64,000 nt of DNA from Batkoa obscura (GCA_030770535.1 JASVEC010000016.1:992001-1056000); one strand, 5' to 3'; shown: positions 1 to 12,808, numbered from the stretch's first letter. Numbers and translations are program-made. The notes: generated by a model not told the origin, from the sequence alone.

Positions 1-1739
1 ATAAAAATCATTGTTAAATAGTCGTCTCTTTATTTATAAACTAAACTTTCATTCTAAAGCATAAAAAGTTGCTTAAAAAATTTAAAGCTATAGTTTTTAT
101 CATAATAAATAACGCCACTTTTTTTCTGCATAAATTGGATAAAACATGAGAAAACCTTATAGATTAAAAAGTTTGATGAGAGGCAACACTAATCCAGGAT
201 GGTTTCTAGTGTTTTACTAAAACTTTAATAAAAAAAAGTAATAAAATAATATTAGAAAAATTAAAAATTAAATGATCAATAAAGAACATTTGTTAGTATA
301 AATAAAACTAAAAAGCAAAACTGTTTTGCACATATGTTAACTTATTATATAATTTATTTTTAAAAATTTAATAATAGCTAAAGTTTGATAAAAAATGTCT
401 TTAATTTTTTATTTTCAGCTAATTTAAAACAAAAATACTTAAAAATTACATTAAATATATATTTTATTATAATGAAAATTTTATAGAATGTTAATCTTAA
501 GTTAAAATAAAAGAATAAATTTTTAAAAAAATATACTTTTAATTTTGTATTTATTATTAAGCTATCAAATAAAATTGAGTTTAATTTAACTTTAACTAGA
601 TAAAAATAGTAAGGTTTTATAAACTAAGTTTTTTAGATTATTATTATTTAACGTTTAATTAATATAAAAGCTTCAATAATTTATTATATGATGAATTATT
701 ACGTACATAAATAGCTTTATTTTTCAATTTTATTTATATTACTAAACTTTTTTTTTCACTATTTAGTTTTGAAGTATTTAATATAATTTTTACTTTTTAT
801 AGCTCAACTTTCTATAATTACTCACAAGCTCAAAAATATGGTCAATCATTTTAAAAATAATTTATAGATACAGCACTGTTACTTTTTTATTAAATTACAA
901 AGGTTTTTCTACAACAAACGGCATCTTCAGTAAATAAGTGATAATAAGACATCATACAAAAAACAAAATTAATTTAGCCATTAAACAATATACAAGAATA
1001 TATTTTTTTGCTTAATAATTTTACTAATAATTTTTCTATTTAGTATTTAAAAAACAAAAAAGTGAAGTCAAAAAAATACACCTATATAATAGCAGAATTT
1101 TTGGCTTAAAATAATAAAGATGCCTTCCTTACTAAATAAATTTTTATGTATGAATTTAGACGTCCATTCATTTAATTCCAGTACAGTATAAAAGATCATC
1201 ATTAACTTATATTAAATTTCTTAGCCTTTAATCATATTTGGACTTTTTTCAAGGATATGATTAAAACGCAATCTTTTGTCCGACAGTGTTATAGTAAAGC
1301 TAGTTTTAGACACTATCTGTTTTGGATATTTTACTTGTAGTAAGGAAATAAATAAACCATCTTATAGTTTCTTTTAGCCAAGTTATTTCTGCACAGGTTT
1401 TTAAGGCTAGTCTAATTTGAGCTTTATGGCAAAAATTAGAATTAGGTGGCAAATCAAAATTGGGCCAAATTTAGATTTATTTGCCAAGTTTTAAAAAAAG
1501 TTATACTCAGTAAATTTGGAATTTTTATAATTAGAAATATAAAATGAAATTATTACATATTCAATGCTGATTTTCAAGTCAGTAAAAGTAAAGGTTGAAA
1601 TAATCCCAAAGAGTATATAACCCAAAGATGTATAGTTGAATTTGAGTTAAAAATTGAATATTTATTGTGATTCCTATAAATTTTTCATCGTTTGTAAATT
1701 TTAATTTTTGTTCGAAGAAACAGTATATTAGTATCTTAA
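1..1739. other. intergenic, no gene seen
   Basis: Very AT-rich sequence, dense in stops in all frames. The only recognisable structure is one decayed miniature element near 993-1086. The last bases before the ATPase relic contain an in-frame TAA directly before its ATG. I see no RNA gene here. Confidence 0.7.
993..1086 (+). mobile_element. decayed ~99 bp miniature element
   Basis: This is the most diverged copy of the window's miniature family. It keeps the AATTTTACTAATAATTTTTC core and the GTGAAGTCAAAAAAA stretch in the right order and spacing, followed by CACCTATA. The left terminal TGGGG is no longer clear, and the copy is probably old. Confidence 0.65.
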
Positions 1740-4700
1740 ATGAAAGTTGGGTCAGGAGAAAAAGTAAAGCAGGTGGAAATAAGTGAGCATTTATTATCTT
1801 TTGAAGATGTCTGCTCCAAGTATGGAACTGGCGTTAATCCTAACAAGCCTTAGGAAAGTCAAGGCTTAACTCCGGAAAAAGTTCAAGAAGCCAAAGAAGC
1901 TTATGGTCTTAATACGCTAACTCTAGCTAAAGGCAAACGCCCAATAGTTCGTTTTTTAGAATGTTTAGGCAATCTCTTTAATATACTATTGATATTAGCC
2001 GGAATTTTGACCTTTATTATTTTTGGTATTGATCCTGTAGGCAACTTCCCTTCATCTTATATCGGCGCCATTCTTATTAGGATATCAATACTCAATACTT
2101 TTATTGAATTTATTCAACTTCAAAAATCTGCAAATGCATTAGAATCCTTTCTTAATATGATCCCTCAGCAATGTCGTACAGTACGTGACGGGTCATTAAC
2201 TCAGATTCTTGACTCAGAGTTGGTTCCAGGTGATGTAGTATTCGTTCGTATGGGTGATAAAATTCCAGCTGATCTTTATCTATTTCAAGCATCCAATATG
2301 AAAGTTGATAACTCTTCGCTTACTGGAGAATGTGAGCCCCAATCACGTACTATTGAAAAAAAAATGAAAAATCCACTTGAAGCAACTAATTTGGGGTTTA
2401 ATGGGACTTTGGTGGTTTCAGGAGAAGGCTATGGTATCATTATCAAAACCGGAGATTCTACTGTATTGGGACAGATTGCTGGTTTAACTGCAAATGAAAA
2501 TAAAAATGAATCTCTGCTCTCAGTAGAAGTTGACATTTTTGTCAAAATTGTTGCTACAATAGCTTGTATTACTGGCATTATCTTCTTTTTCTTAGGCTTT
2601 GGTACTGGTATGAAAATCAAAGATTACCTTACTTTTGCTGTTGGAGTTTTTGTTGGATGGGTTCCAGAAGGTCTCCTAGCTACCTTGAAAATGTTATTAA
2701 CATTTACTGCTGAGCGTATGGCCAAAAGAAACGTACTAGTAAAGGACCTCCAAAGCGTAGAAACTTTGGGTCCTATCACCCTCCTTGCAACTGATAAAAC
2801 AGGGACTCTTACACGCAACAAAATGACAGTAGCTGGCCTTTGGACTTCTGGAAAACTTTACTCTACATCACAAAACGCTGGGAGTTTAGGAATCCGTATT
2901 CAACTTGACTCACCTGGTATTAAAGAAATTATATTAAACACTTCATTAAATTCTAGAGCTATATTTGATTGTACTGATGCTCCAATTAGTAAAAGAGAAA
3001 TCATTGGCGACGCTACTGAATCCGGTCTTATTCGCTTTGCTGCACAAAATCACTCTGATTTTGATGGTCTCCAAACTAAATACTCATGTGTATTTGATGT
3101 CCTATTCAATTTGGATAACAAATGGGCAATGACTATTAGCCAGTTTCCCCATAGCAATGGCGACCTCACTCTTTACTTAAAAGGTGCACCAGGAAGAATA
3201 CTACATCTTTGTTCAACTATATTAATTGACAGGCAGCCTATATCACTTATTAAAGAACATCAAACACAATTTCAAGAAATTTATGAGCTTATGGCTAGTA
3301 GGGGGCATCGTGTATTTGCCTTTGCCCAACTATTGTTATCAAGAGATCAATTTCCTAAAGATTTTATATTCAATAAGAAGCTTAATAGCTATCCAACAAC
3401 TGAATTAACCTTCGTTGGTCTCACTTCATTAGAGGATCCCCCAAAGCATGGTGTACGCAAAGCTATTGTTATGTGCAGAGCAGCAGGCATCCGTGTAATG
3501 ATGGCAACTGGTGATCGTCCACTTACTGCTGAAGCTATAGGGCGTAAAGTTAATCTGATAATTTCAGATACTAAACAAATGGTCGCCAAGAAAACTGGAC
3601 GCCCAATTGAATCTATTGGGGAAGATGAATATGATGCTGTTGTTGTTCATGGTGAACAAATTGATGGATTAAATAGCCAAGATTGGGATAATATTTTTGC
3701 CAAAAATGAAATCATATTTGCTCGTACGTCTCCACGCCATAAACTTGAAATCGTTAAACGTGCTCAATCTATGGGTCATATTGTAGGAGTTACTGGTGAT
3801 GGTGTTAATGATTCACCAGCTTTAAAGAAAGCAGATCTTGGTATTGCAATAAATAAATCCGGCTCAGATGTATCTAAAGAAGCTGCAGCAATGATTTTAC
3901 TTGATGATAATTTTGGATCTACAATACATGGGATAGAGGAAGGTCGTCTTATTTTTTCCAACCTTAAAAAAAGCATCCATTATACAATTTCACATACCCT
4001 ATCAGAAATGATCCCACAACTAATTTATGTTGTTGTACCTACACCACTTCTCATTGGTCCTTTACAGATCCTCTCAATTGATCTTGGCTTTGAGATTTGT
4101 GTTGCATTAACTTTTGCATGGGAGAAGCCTGAGACAAAAACAGGCCTAATAAAGCTCCAGCACCGCAAACCAGTAGCCAACAAATCAATATAAAGGTTTC
4201 GCCGTATAAAGTAAAACCAACTTCAATCTGCTATTGATCCAGGAACTGGTGAAGAAAAACAGCCTTCCACATTTAAAAAAGTAGTCTATTCCTTTTTAAG
4301 AATGTTTACTAAAGCTTTTTGGGTTGAATTCTTTGAAAAAACAGAAGATGAATTAGGTATTGACTCGAATTTATTGTCGTGGTCTTATCTTGAAGCCGGG
4401 TCAATTGAAACTTTTGGGGCTGCTATTAATTCTTTCTTTGTATTGGGTTGTTATGGTATCTCATTTTATGACTCCATCAGCTTACAAAGAGCTCAGCCAT
4501 TTTTAACGATGCCGGATATGGATACCGTATTTACTGTTAGCTCTGGTGTTACTTATACACGATCTGAACTTTTACAATATTTATCACAATTTCAAATTTG
4601 CTATACAATATCTGTCATGGTAATACAAGCATTCAATTTATTTTGCTGCAAGTCTAGTCTAACTTATCCTTTTGGAAAACACGTATTTAGTAATTACCAT

Positions 4701-4964
4701 AATTTTATTGGTCTAGTACTTGGATTTGTTCTTATTTTATTTATTATATACTGTCCGGGGATAAACCATGTCTTTGGATTTTCATATAAGTTTCCCTTGC
4801 AATTCATAGTTGGATCTTTGATTACCGGGGTTGTATTGTTACTTTATTCTATAACAAGATTCTTTTTGTTTAAACGCTTTAGCACAATAAAATACAATCC
4901 AGATATTGAAGGCTTAGTGATGCACCCAACTATACATACCATGTATTCAAGTGCAGAACCCTGA
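1740..4964 (+). pseudogene. Na+/K+-type (IIC) P-type cation ATPase, relic with in-frame stops
   Basis: One frame runs from ATG 1740 to TGA 4964, about 1074 codons, the normal length for IIC ATPase alpha subunits. It carries the family signatures: N-terminal YGTGVN, the actuator TGE (about 195-197), the phosphorylation loop DKTGTLT (Asp about 352), KGAP, TGDRPLTAEA, and the hinge TGDGVNDSPAL (about 685), plus C-terminal membrane segments. The frame is interrupted by TAG at 1851 and TAA at 4191 and 4221. Coding similarity continues across each stop, no frameshift is needed, and each could come from a glutamine codon by one C-to-T change. I tested introns: candidate splice sites near the stops either break the frame or remove conserved sequence. 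Animal-like IIC ATPases are known in some early-diverging fungi and pump Na+/K+ or similar cations at the plasma membrane. It is either a young pseudogene or, less likely, read through. It converges on the YPK1-like gene. Confidence 0.8.
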
Positions 4965-5713
4965 TGCCTTATTTAATTTGCCTTTTTTAATATTATAAAA
5001 AATACAGTCTCTACTTGCGTATATGCTCTTAATAAAACTTTGTATATTTGCTAATATGTCAAAATATGTCAAAATAGCCTTTTTATAATTTACCCTGCTT
5101 TATTTTCACTTTAACGATTATAGGCTAGTTTTTAAAAGTAATAAATTTTAAAAGTTTTTTAGATAGTTATATTTATTTTAATTGTCATAGTCCTATAACA
5201 TAATAGTCATTTGGGAAGAATCTAAAAGAGTATCAAAGGCCAGATGTTAAATATTAGTATATCTATATACTAAAGCCTATAATTTTAAATTATAAATAAA
5301 TTTTATTTTTTTATACTTTTGATGGTCTAAATAAAATGTTTCGATCTGCTCTATGTTTATACTTATGTTTTCTTCTAACTATTAGTACTCTCTATAAGAA
5401 TCCTTAAATTACAAATGCTATATTTTAAAATACTTTTGTTAAAAATCACACTTAAAGGTAGCAACTTCAATTAGTTCAAGATTGTAATTTTCAAAATATC
5501 TATAACATATAATAGATTTATTTGAAATGAATAATAAGGTAAAGATAAAAACAATGTCATATAATCCCTACTTATATAAATGTGGAATTTGAATAAGATA
5601 CTCATAAATTGACGTTATTAAATACTCAACTATATAATAAACTAACATAAAATTGTAATTATAATCAAAACAAAAATAATGTATTTATAACTAAAAATGG
5701 CCATTAAAAAGGA
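4965..5713. other. intergenic between convergent genes
   Basis: AT-rich 3' flank shared by the ATPase relic and the convergent kinase gene. It contains a short direct repeat (ATATGTCAAA twice near 5054-5073). No coding or RNA signal is seen. Confidence 0.7.
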
Positions 5714-7574
5714 TTAATTATCCTTGTCAGTGTTAGAAATTCCTGGGCCAGTATTGGCTAAAGAACCAGCAAGAGACATAACTCCACCATCGCCATCAAA
5801 AGTGAACCCTTCAAATTGTTTTTGTAAAGTAGCTGAGAGTGCTGAATCTTCGACAACTGAATCAAGTGCAGGTTCAGAAGTAAATTCGTCATCAAAATTA
5901 GAAGTATCCGAGGAAGATGCCACTGAAGGTTTAAATGGTGGCTGGTAACGTTTAGCCAACAACTTGCCCCAATCAATCTCAGCAAAGAAGGGATGAGCTT
6001 TAATCTCTTGTGCACCTCGGTTACCCAGTCTCTGATTAGGATCTCTATTAAGCAAACCACGTAACAATGACCTTGCTCTTACTGATACATCGTCTGGAAA
6101 TGTTAATTCTTCTTCTAAAATACGACGGTACATTTCATTAGTGTTTTCATCATAAAATGGAGGCAATCCAGTTAACATTTCATATAATAATACTCCTAAC
6201 GTCCACCAATCAACAGTCTTTGTATACCCCTGACCATATAGTAGCTCAGGTGCTAAATATTCTGGAGTACCACAAAATGTATTAGTGGTGGTATTATCTA
6301 CCATATTTAATTTACATAATCCAAAATCACATAAAGCAATATGTCCAGTACAATCTAATAATATATTCTCTGGTTTTAAATCTCTATAAATAATATTGTA
6401 GCCATGTAAGCACTCTAATGCAGCTAACAACTCGGCAATATAAAATCTAGCACGATTTTCATCAAATTTTCCTTCTTGTTGAAGATGATAAAATAATTCT
6501 CCTCCATTAATGAACGCTAATACTAAATACAACTTTTCTTTGGTTTGGAATGAGAATTTTAAAGGTACAATAAATGGATGGTTGATTTTTGCTAATACCA
6601 TTCTCTCTGCTAAAGTATGAGTTACTTCCGAGCGAGATATTATTTTGCTTTTATTTAGTATTTTCATTGCATAAATCCTATTAGTATCCCTTTTTCTAAC
6701 TTGCATCACCTAATTTGGTATTAATTTGTAATTTTTTTTGAGTATAAAACTACCTTTCCAAAACTTCCTTTTCCAATCACTTTGAGTAAATCAAATTGGT
6801 CGATAGAAAGATCAGCAGACTATATATTTAATAAGAAAAATAAAGCCAATGTTAAAATTTTAAATTACTTCTTGCTTTTTGTAACAAGTTTGGATACGGA
6901 TGCTTCCCTTATGTTGATTTAATGTATACCATTCATCAATCATTTTCTATTTGAAAATAATTAAACACTTATGTTAAATAAAAATAGTAATTACTTGGTT
7001 TGAAAAATCAGGAGAAACACTGACAGATCCAATAAACTCAGAGCCATCGCCACTATCACTTTTACCATCGCCAGATGTGCTGTCTTTGGATTCAACATTA
7101 CGAACATAAATTGATATGTTCAATTCACTTTCTCTAGAAACATCACTAAAATAGATTTGTATTTCTAGAACCATGACTTCATATATATAATAAAACTTAC
7201 AAATGAGCTCTATATTTCCAGACTGGTGAGTCTAAATCTCCGCCTAAAGCATCAACTATCAGCTGATTTTTATCAAATTCAATTACAACATATGGTAAAT
7301 GGCGATAAAATGAAGATCCTTTGCCCCCAGATTTACTACTTAAACCTAGGTCTTTAGCTTCTACGATACGGATCAACAAAAGATCTGCTTTAGGGGAATT
7401 AGGCAATGGTGAAGCACTAGTTGGTGGAGAATGCACTGGTTCTGTTTTATCTTGGTCATTTAAAGTAGATTTAGATTCTAAGAGAACAAAGTGAGAAATC
7501 GTTTTGAAGGTTCTAGTTAATTGCTGATATATAAAGATTTACTTACTTTTAGATAACAACTTGTTAAAGCTCAT
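5714..7574 (-). CDS. YPK1: AGC-family Ser/Thr kinase, YPK1/SGK type
   Basis: Six exons, complement of 5714-6709, 6754-6819, 6869-6946, 6995-7145, 7201-7477 and 7547-7574, encode 531 residues; all splice phases agree. The N-terminal third is a C2-like region as in fungal Ypk1/Gad8. The kinase domain opens IGKGSFGKVMQVRKRDT and contains YRDLKPENILL, DFGLCKL, the activation-loop TFCGTPEYLAPELL and VDWWTLGVLLYEMLTG. The AGC tail has SSSDTSNFDDEF and ends with the hydrophobic motif FEGFTF. In fungi this kinase is phosphorylated by PDK1-type kinases and TORC2 and controls sphingolipid and membrane homeostasis. ATG 7574 is chosen because the short first exon joins in phase to the C2-like exon. The 3' end converges on the ATPase relic. 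Identity to Ypk1 is high across the kinase domain, so the family call is firm. Confidence 0.95.
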
Positions 7575-8273
7575 TGTAATTAGAACTTCGTTTGTAAAAT
7601 TAAAAGCCACTTTTTCTCCACTTGATTATTTTCTAATATTATCCATCTCTAACCAATCATCTTATGTTATAGCTCATCAAATTTTTATTGCGAAATTTAC
7701 TATTGGGTTAGCTTAAACTCAAGGTTTTTTTCTCCGGTTTTAATCTTTTGCAAAATCCCAAATTAACAACAAGCGCCAAGATAACTGATAGCTATAGTTT
7801 GTTAACTTTTTAGAATAGACTATATGATAATGCATCTATTTGTTACAATTCTTAAAGGGTAATTCTTTTAATTTCTAATTTATATAAGAGTGCAAAATAA
7901 TAAAGCAATTTATAATTCTCATATGGATTTTCCAACTTAAGTCTAAACTAAATGGAAAATTAAAATTTTACACTTTTTAAACTTACAAATTTATATGGAT
8001 AAGTCTAAAAGCTTAGTAAAATAAAAGAATTTTCGATTCGCTTTTTTTAATCATTTATTATGTAGCGTAAAATTTTGAAAAAAAGCTCCTAAAGCCAAAA
8101 AAACGTTTTAATATGAGCTAATCTAAATTAAGCAAAAAAACAAATATTTCTATAACACAATGTTTAAGTTGATTTTTGCTAAAAAAAACAAATTAGACAA
8201 AATTTGAACTCAACTTTTAAACTAATGCATATAATAATTTATTTTAAAGATTATGTATCGGGATCTGAAGCAT
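7575..8273. other. intergenic, 5' flank of the YPK1-like gene and tRNA-Gly
   Basis: AT-rich spacer holding the upstream region of the kinase gene (reading leftward) and the 5' flank of the tRNA. I see no open frame with coding character and no repeat of the miniature family. Confidence 0.7.
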
Positions 8274-8344
8274 GCAATGATGGTTTAGTGGTAAAATTGC
8301 CGCCTGCCACGCGGCAGCCCCGGGTTCGATTCCCGGTCATTGCA
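8274..8344 (+). tRNA. tRNA-Gly (GCC)
   Basis: A 71 nt cloverleaf. The acceptor GCAATGA pairs with TCATTGC and is followed by discriminator A. The D arm TGGTTTAGTGG matches box A, the anticodon loop CTGCCAC gives GCC, and the T arm GGGTTCGATTCCC is a perfect box B. No intron. Its high GC content stands out sharply from the flanks. Confidence 0.98.
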
Positions 8345-8530
8345 TTTTGGTACTTACGCCTTTACTTTATATAAATAATCCCAATAAAGCAGTAGCTTTG
8401 ATTGATAATCAAAAGGCTAATATCAATAATTTATTAAATCCATATCTAGTGTATAAAATACAAGTAAAGAGTAAAAAAGATGGCTTTTACTAAAATTTGA
8501 ACCATTTAGAATACAAGACAAGATTTTCTG

Positions 8531-9997
8531 TTAAGTTTCAAATATATAAGTCCAAGGAAGCATAGTCAACAGCATCATTAAAAATAAAAGTACTTTTTGC
8601 CAAATACTACTCTTCTTTAACTCCTTGATATTTTGATTGACTGGTAGCTCAACACAGCGTTTCCCAACTAATTCCTTAAAATCCCTTGATGGAGTGTTAA
8701 ATAGATTAAAGGTAAAACGTCCATTACAAAAACATAAATTAATGTCATGATGGAATGTATGGCTGCTACACTGAGTGAAAATTTCGTGACTAAGGCATAA
8801 AAGCTACTAAAAGTAATTTTTAGAGGCAAACTAAGGTTATACAAGAAAAGGCGTCACCTAATTAATACCCTATACTGTAAACATCAATCCTAGTACCTAT
8901 TAGTTCAGGAATTAGAAGTAAAGAAACAGATGAAGTTAATGTAATTTGGTCAATAGCAAGGGATAAAGAAAAAAGAATTAATCCAACATGAATAAAAACT
9001 GCACTTCAAGGTAATAAGCCCATTGAGATTATACCAAATGTAGCTGAAGCAATAACAAAAAAGTCAATGAAGTTTTCATTTAAAAGTGAAACTAAAGTTG
9101 ACAATACTATATATATATCGAAGTTCCAAGTAATAGCTATATTTATAGAGTATATTCTATTTATCTTAGCTAAAAACTCGTCAACAGATGCAAGGAATGC
9201 CGTATATATCTCACCTAAGAAGAAAACTGTAAAGGGTATAATCCAAAATCCAGTTGGTAAATATAACAGATTCTTGATAGAAAAGCTGGTTTTTTTTGCT
9301 TTTTCGATAATATGCTTACCACTAGTACGATCCAATATAAAAGCAGAAATCAAAGTACCAAGCACAAAATACTATAAATACCAATTGAAGGCCAAAGAAC
9401 ATAGTTATGAAATCTAGGTTTAATCATCATAGAGATTATAGCTGCTTGAATTGACAGAATAGACGTATAATATAGACAAGTTTTCAACCTAATGATAGTA
9501 GTAATAATAAATGTGGAAGACCATTTTCCTAAAGCAACCTCTTGTGTAACTACAATAATTCCATATCTTAAACCAAGAACAATTTGTCCAGTAATAAACA
9601 AAGGAAAAGATTCAACATGAGCAGAAATATCAGTAATAATACTTGCAATAAGAACTATAGAAGAGCCAATCACTGAGCCAGGAGCTGTAAAAAACTTGTA
9701 AAAACTCCAACTAACAATTACATGACCAAATTAATCAATAAACTATAGATCCACGGTTTCATATTGACTCCCAATTGACCCTTAGTTTTCCTTAAAGCGT
9801 CCTTCTGAATATTTTAGCAAATATGTTGGAAAATAGAATCCAGCTGAAAACAAAACAGTAAAGAATAAAGCTAATACTTTCTAGACCCATCTTTCATTAG
9901 GACTTTCCTTTAACTTGCTTGATTCAGCATTGGTAATTAGTTTAGTATAACTCCTAGATCTTTTCTCTTCAATTTCACTTAATACAATGCTAACCAT
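8531..9997 (-). pseudogene. MFS transporter relic (MFSD1-like)
   Basis: On the minus strand, ATG 9997 opens a frame that is recognisably a major facilitator protein down to a TAA at 8531. It has an N-terminal cytosolic segment with a first membrane helix (LALFFTVLFSAGFYFPTYLL), a middle part with GQIVLGLRYGIIVVTQE, helices around LYLPTGFWIIPFTVFFLGEI, the stretch LLLIPELIGTRIDVYSIGY, and a final helix before a short tail. Several in-frame TAG/TAA codons sit where glutamine is plausible, and the frame shifts at least once near 9350-9365, so it cannot give a whole transporter. The order of motifs resembles MFSD1-type transporters, but that is by eye. The plus-strand open frame at 9067-9417 is a shadow of this relic. 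Confidence 0.65.
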
Positions 9998-11253
9998 AGT
10001 AGGTTTAATCTACTTCCTTTTATATCTAGTAAACGCATATATTATGCCTATTGTACTTTATTCATAATCAAAAAAATGTTTTTTTAGAAAATGATTTTGC
10101 TTTATTATATGAATTAGATATGATTAATTATAATAACTGGAGATGTATTTTGTGGTTAAGAATTTTGCTAACAAATTTTCTGCTTAAATAGCGCTTAAAA
10201 AATGGAAAAAACAATGAAGTCAAAAAAACACTCCCAACTGTTATGTAGAAAATTTACCAAAATATAGATGTTGAATATTTAACAAATATCACTATTATGG
10301 CTATAGAAGAGGAAGCTTCATATTCGATTAGAGAACTATACTTTCTTTATAATAGATTTGATAATTTAACATCATCAATTATATCACATTTAATTTATTA
10401 TACTATTACATCAAATAGTACATAACCATAAAATAACTAGATGTTAAAATTTTGTATGATTTGACTATAAACTGATTGCTTTACTTGGCTTTGAAAATAA
10501 ACTTACTAGTAATGGAGAATGACATCATATATTTTGTTTAGGATTTTATGATAATATATATTACAATCACCTGCATATAACAACGACACATATTTATATG
10601 ACTATAGTATTTAAGTATAATGAGCAGTAGCTATTAAAGTTTAGAAATACTACTAATCTATTACATCAGCTTTTCATTAAACTTATAATAAAATCATTAT
10701 TAAAACCAATAAAACACTATATACATTGATGCCTTTTTGTTTTCTAAGTTTAATAAACGTAGAATATATTATCATCTGTATACCTTCATATGATATAACC
10801 TGGCCTTGAGCTTTTGTTACTCACTATTTTTTATAACCATGTCTTTAAATAAAATAAGAATTTTATTCACATCTTATTTTGTTTTATTCAAGCTAATTAT
10901 ACATTCCATCTTTAAAATATTTTTTCTAGATTACTTATTCTTGTGAAAGGTATAGTTTATTGAGATTAGGAAGATTTAAAGAGATAGGAGATATAGATAT
11001 GTAGTGTGAGGACTTTAGCCTGAATCAGGGGGAGCGGTGGTCTTCAAAATCATTTTTCTAACTTTTAAAGTAATGATTTTTATTGAGCAGCAGTAGATAA
11101 ATAAATAGTCATCACATAAAGGACTTATTACAATTAAATTGAAAAACGCTTAGTTTAAAGTATAGCATTTTTATGCTTAGAGACTGGAAGTTTGTTTTTT
11201 GTTTATCAAAAAAAATAGAAAATCAATTTAATCTAATAACTATAGACATTTTA
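9998..11253. other. intergenic with one miniature element
   Basis: AT-rich DNA with one miniature transposon copy (10138-10236). A slightly GC-richer purine-rich patch lies around 10975-11045, downstream of the tyrosinase stop; I could not assign it to any RNA or protein. Confidence 0.65.
10138..10236 (+). mobile_element. ~99 bp miniature element
   Basis: Copy of the window's miniature family in plus orientation (defined as the end with GTTTAAGAATTTT first). The core CTTAAATAGCGCTTAAAA is intact. The terminus reads TGGAGATG on the left and CTCCCA on the right, so both ends are slightly diverged. Confidence 0.9.
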
Positions 11254-12435
11254 TTATTCTTTGGCCAAAGGTTGGAAGAAAGGAATACTATTAATAGCAT
11301 CAGTGAATTTGGCTACTTGTTCTTCAGACTCTCTAACATCTTCTTCGTCTAATCCTTCTTCTTCAATCCATGATTTTCTAATTGGTTTAAGCTTCTTAAT
11401 TCTTTCTTTGGCAAATGGATTTACAGCTCTACCTTTATTAGCTTTTGCAACTTTAGCAATAATATCATCCATAGTTAGATTAGCAAAGGTAGATAAAATA
11501 GGATTAGTATAGGTAGAGGGCAAAGTGATACTTCTGCTATTCTTTCCACCCTTGTTAAATTGTCTTGGGTAATCAGGATATGTATAACAGAAGAAATTAG
11601 ATTCAGTATCAAGTGCATCTCCAGCAGTCAATAAGAAAGGCGACATTCTATCATCTTGGCTAACTCTTTGTCTATATCTTTTACCTTCGTATTGATCTTC
11701 CTTTGGATGTTTCATTTGCCAGCGATACCATACTAAATCTATAAAAGTATGATGGAAGTAGAAAATAGGATCTAAAGGAGAGTACATAGTAGAAAAATCG
11801 GAAGGACGATCACCAATACTCATATGGGGATCACCATGAAATCTTTCTACTAAATGAGCAAAAAACGAAAATCTAGGATCATTAATAGCAACCAACATTT
11901 GTTCTGGTGAAGCAAATCGACTAACTGTGTTATCCTCTCCTTGACCATCATCAAATTTCCTTGTTAAGTAATGAGGGCTTGGGAAGTCGAAGTAGGTATT
12001 ATTAAATGGCCCATCAGTTAAACGATATTCTTCGTCAGGGTTTCCATTTTTTCCAAGGAAATCAAATATTTCACTTTTTTCTGGATTGTTAGCATCATAA
12101 GTCCAATCCCAATAAGCTAAATGTACTCCTGGGTCAATACGTTGTAATTCCATTTCAAAATATCTTAAAAAGATACGATGCCATGGATAAAATGCTGGTT
12201 TACCATGAGCAAATTTATTTGCCCTTTGATGAATACGTGCAAATTTTTCAAATCGACTTAATTTATCATTACTAAATGGATCAGGTTCCATTAGTTTACG
12301 CATTGCATTTATTAATCTATTCCGCTCATCATCACTTAATTCACGTATTTCCTTACGTAAATATGGGCTTTCGCAGCGTCCAGCAGCTATCCCACTTATT
12401 AAAAGTCCACTTAAAACCCAGTTTATTAATTTCAT
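11254..12435 (-). CDS. secreted tyrosinase (type 3 copper oxidase)
   Basis: A single exon of 393 residues. The first ~19 residues form a signal peptide with a hydrophobic core (WVLSGLLISGIAAG). The two copper sites are visible: CuA ligands at about H69, H77 and H86 (HGKPAFYPWHRIFLRYFE), and CuB ligands at about H200, H204 and H228 (FHGDPHMSIG, then DPIFYFHHTFIDLVW). The family oxidises monophenols and o-diphenols to quinones, the first step to melanin. The protein is short, without the long C-terminal shielding domain of mushroom-type enzymes, as in the secreted short tyrosinases of other organisms. An N-glycosylation site NNT lies near residue 145. The charged C-terminal tail is unassigned. 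It stands alone between two long gene-poor stretches. Confidence 0.93.
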   Translation of the reverse strand: MKLINWVLSGLLISGIAAGRCESPYLRKEIRELSDDERNRLINAMRKLMEPDPFSNDKLSRFEKFARIHQRANKFAHGKPAFYPWHRIFLRYFEMELQRIDPGVHLAYWDWTYDANNPEKSEIFDFLGKNGNPDEEYRLTDGPFNNTYFDFPSPHYLTRKFDDGQGEDNTVSRFASPEQMLVAINDPRFSFFAHLVERFHGDPHMSIGDRPSDFSTMYSPLDPIFYFHHTFIDLVWYRWQMKHPKEDQYEGKRYRQRVSQDDRMSPFLLTAGDALDTESNFFCYTYPDYPRQFNKGGKNSRSITLPSTYTNPILSTFANLTMDDIIAKVAKANKGRAVNPFAKERIKKLKPIRKSWIEEEGLDEEDVRESEEQVAKFTDAINSIPFFQPLAKE

Positions 12436-12808
12436 TAGCCTTTTTTTTAAGTACCAGCTTTTATTGATTAATTTATTAATTTCAAATTAATAAATAAGCA
12501 AAAAATAATGTTAAAAGACCGATGTTCTAGTATTTATAATAATAATAACAGAAACTTACTTATTTATAATAGTAGTCAATCTTAACTATCGTTTTGTTTA
12601 TCCTTTTCTTTTTATATTCGATTTTAATTTTAGTTTGATTTTTTGGCTTATCTTTTTTCTAGTAAATCAAATTAAATCTGCCTCAAATCTTTAATTTTTG
12701 GTACCCAATGCAACAATTAGAAAATTGGACCAGCCATGTTGAAAAATCCCTCATTTTTTTTAATAACAATAAAATCCCTCACTTTTTAATTCAGACATTT
12801 GTTTAATA

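Noticed and set aside
1740-4964. Introns or a variant nuclear code to explain the stops in the ATPase
   Set aside because: Possible splice sites break the frame or remove conserved sequence, and all intact genes of the window end in normal TAA or TGA stops without internal TAR codons.
9067-9417. Plus-strand open frame of 116 residues
   Set aside because: It is antisense to the MFS relic, whose minus-strand translation shows real membrane-protein motifs.
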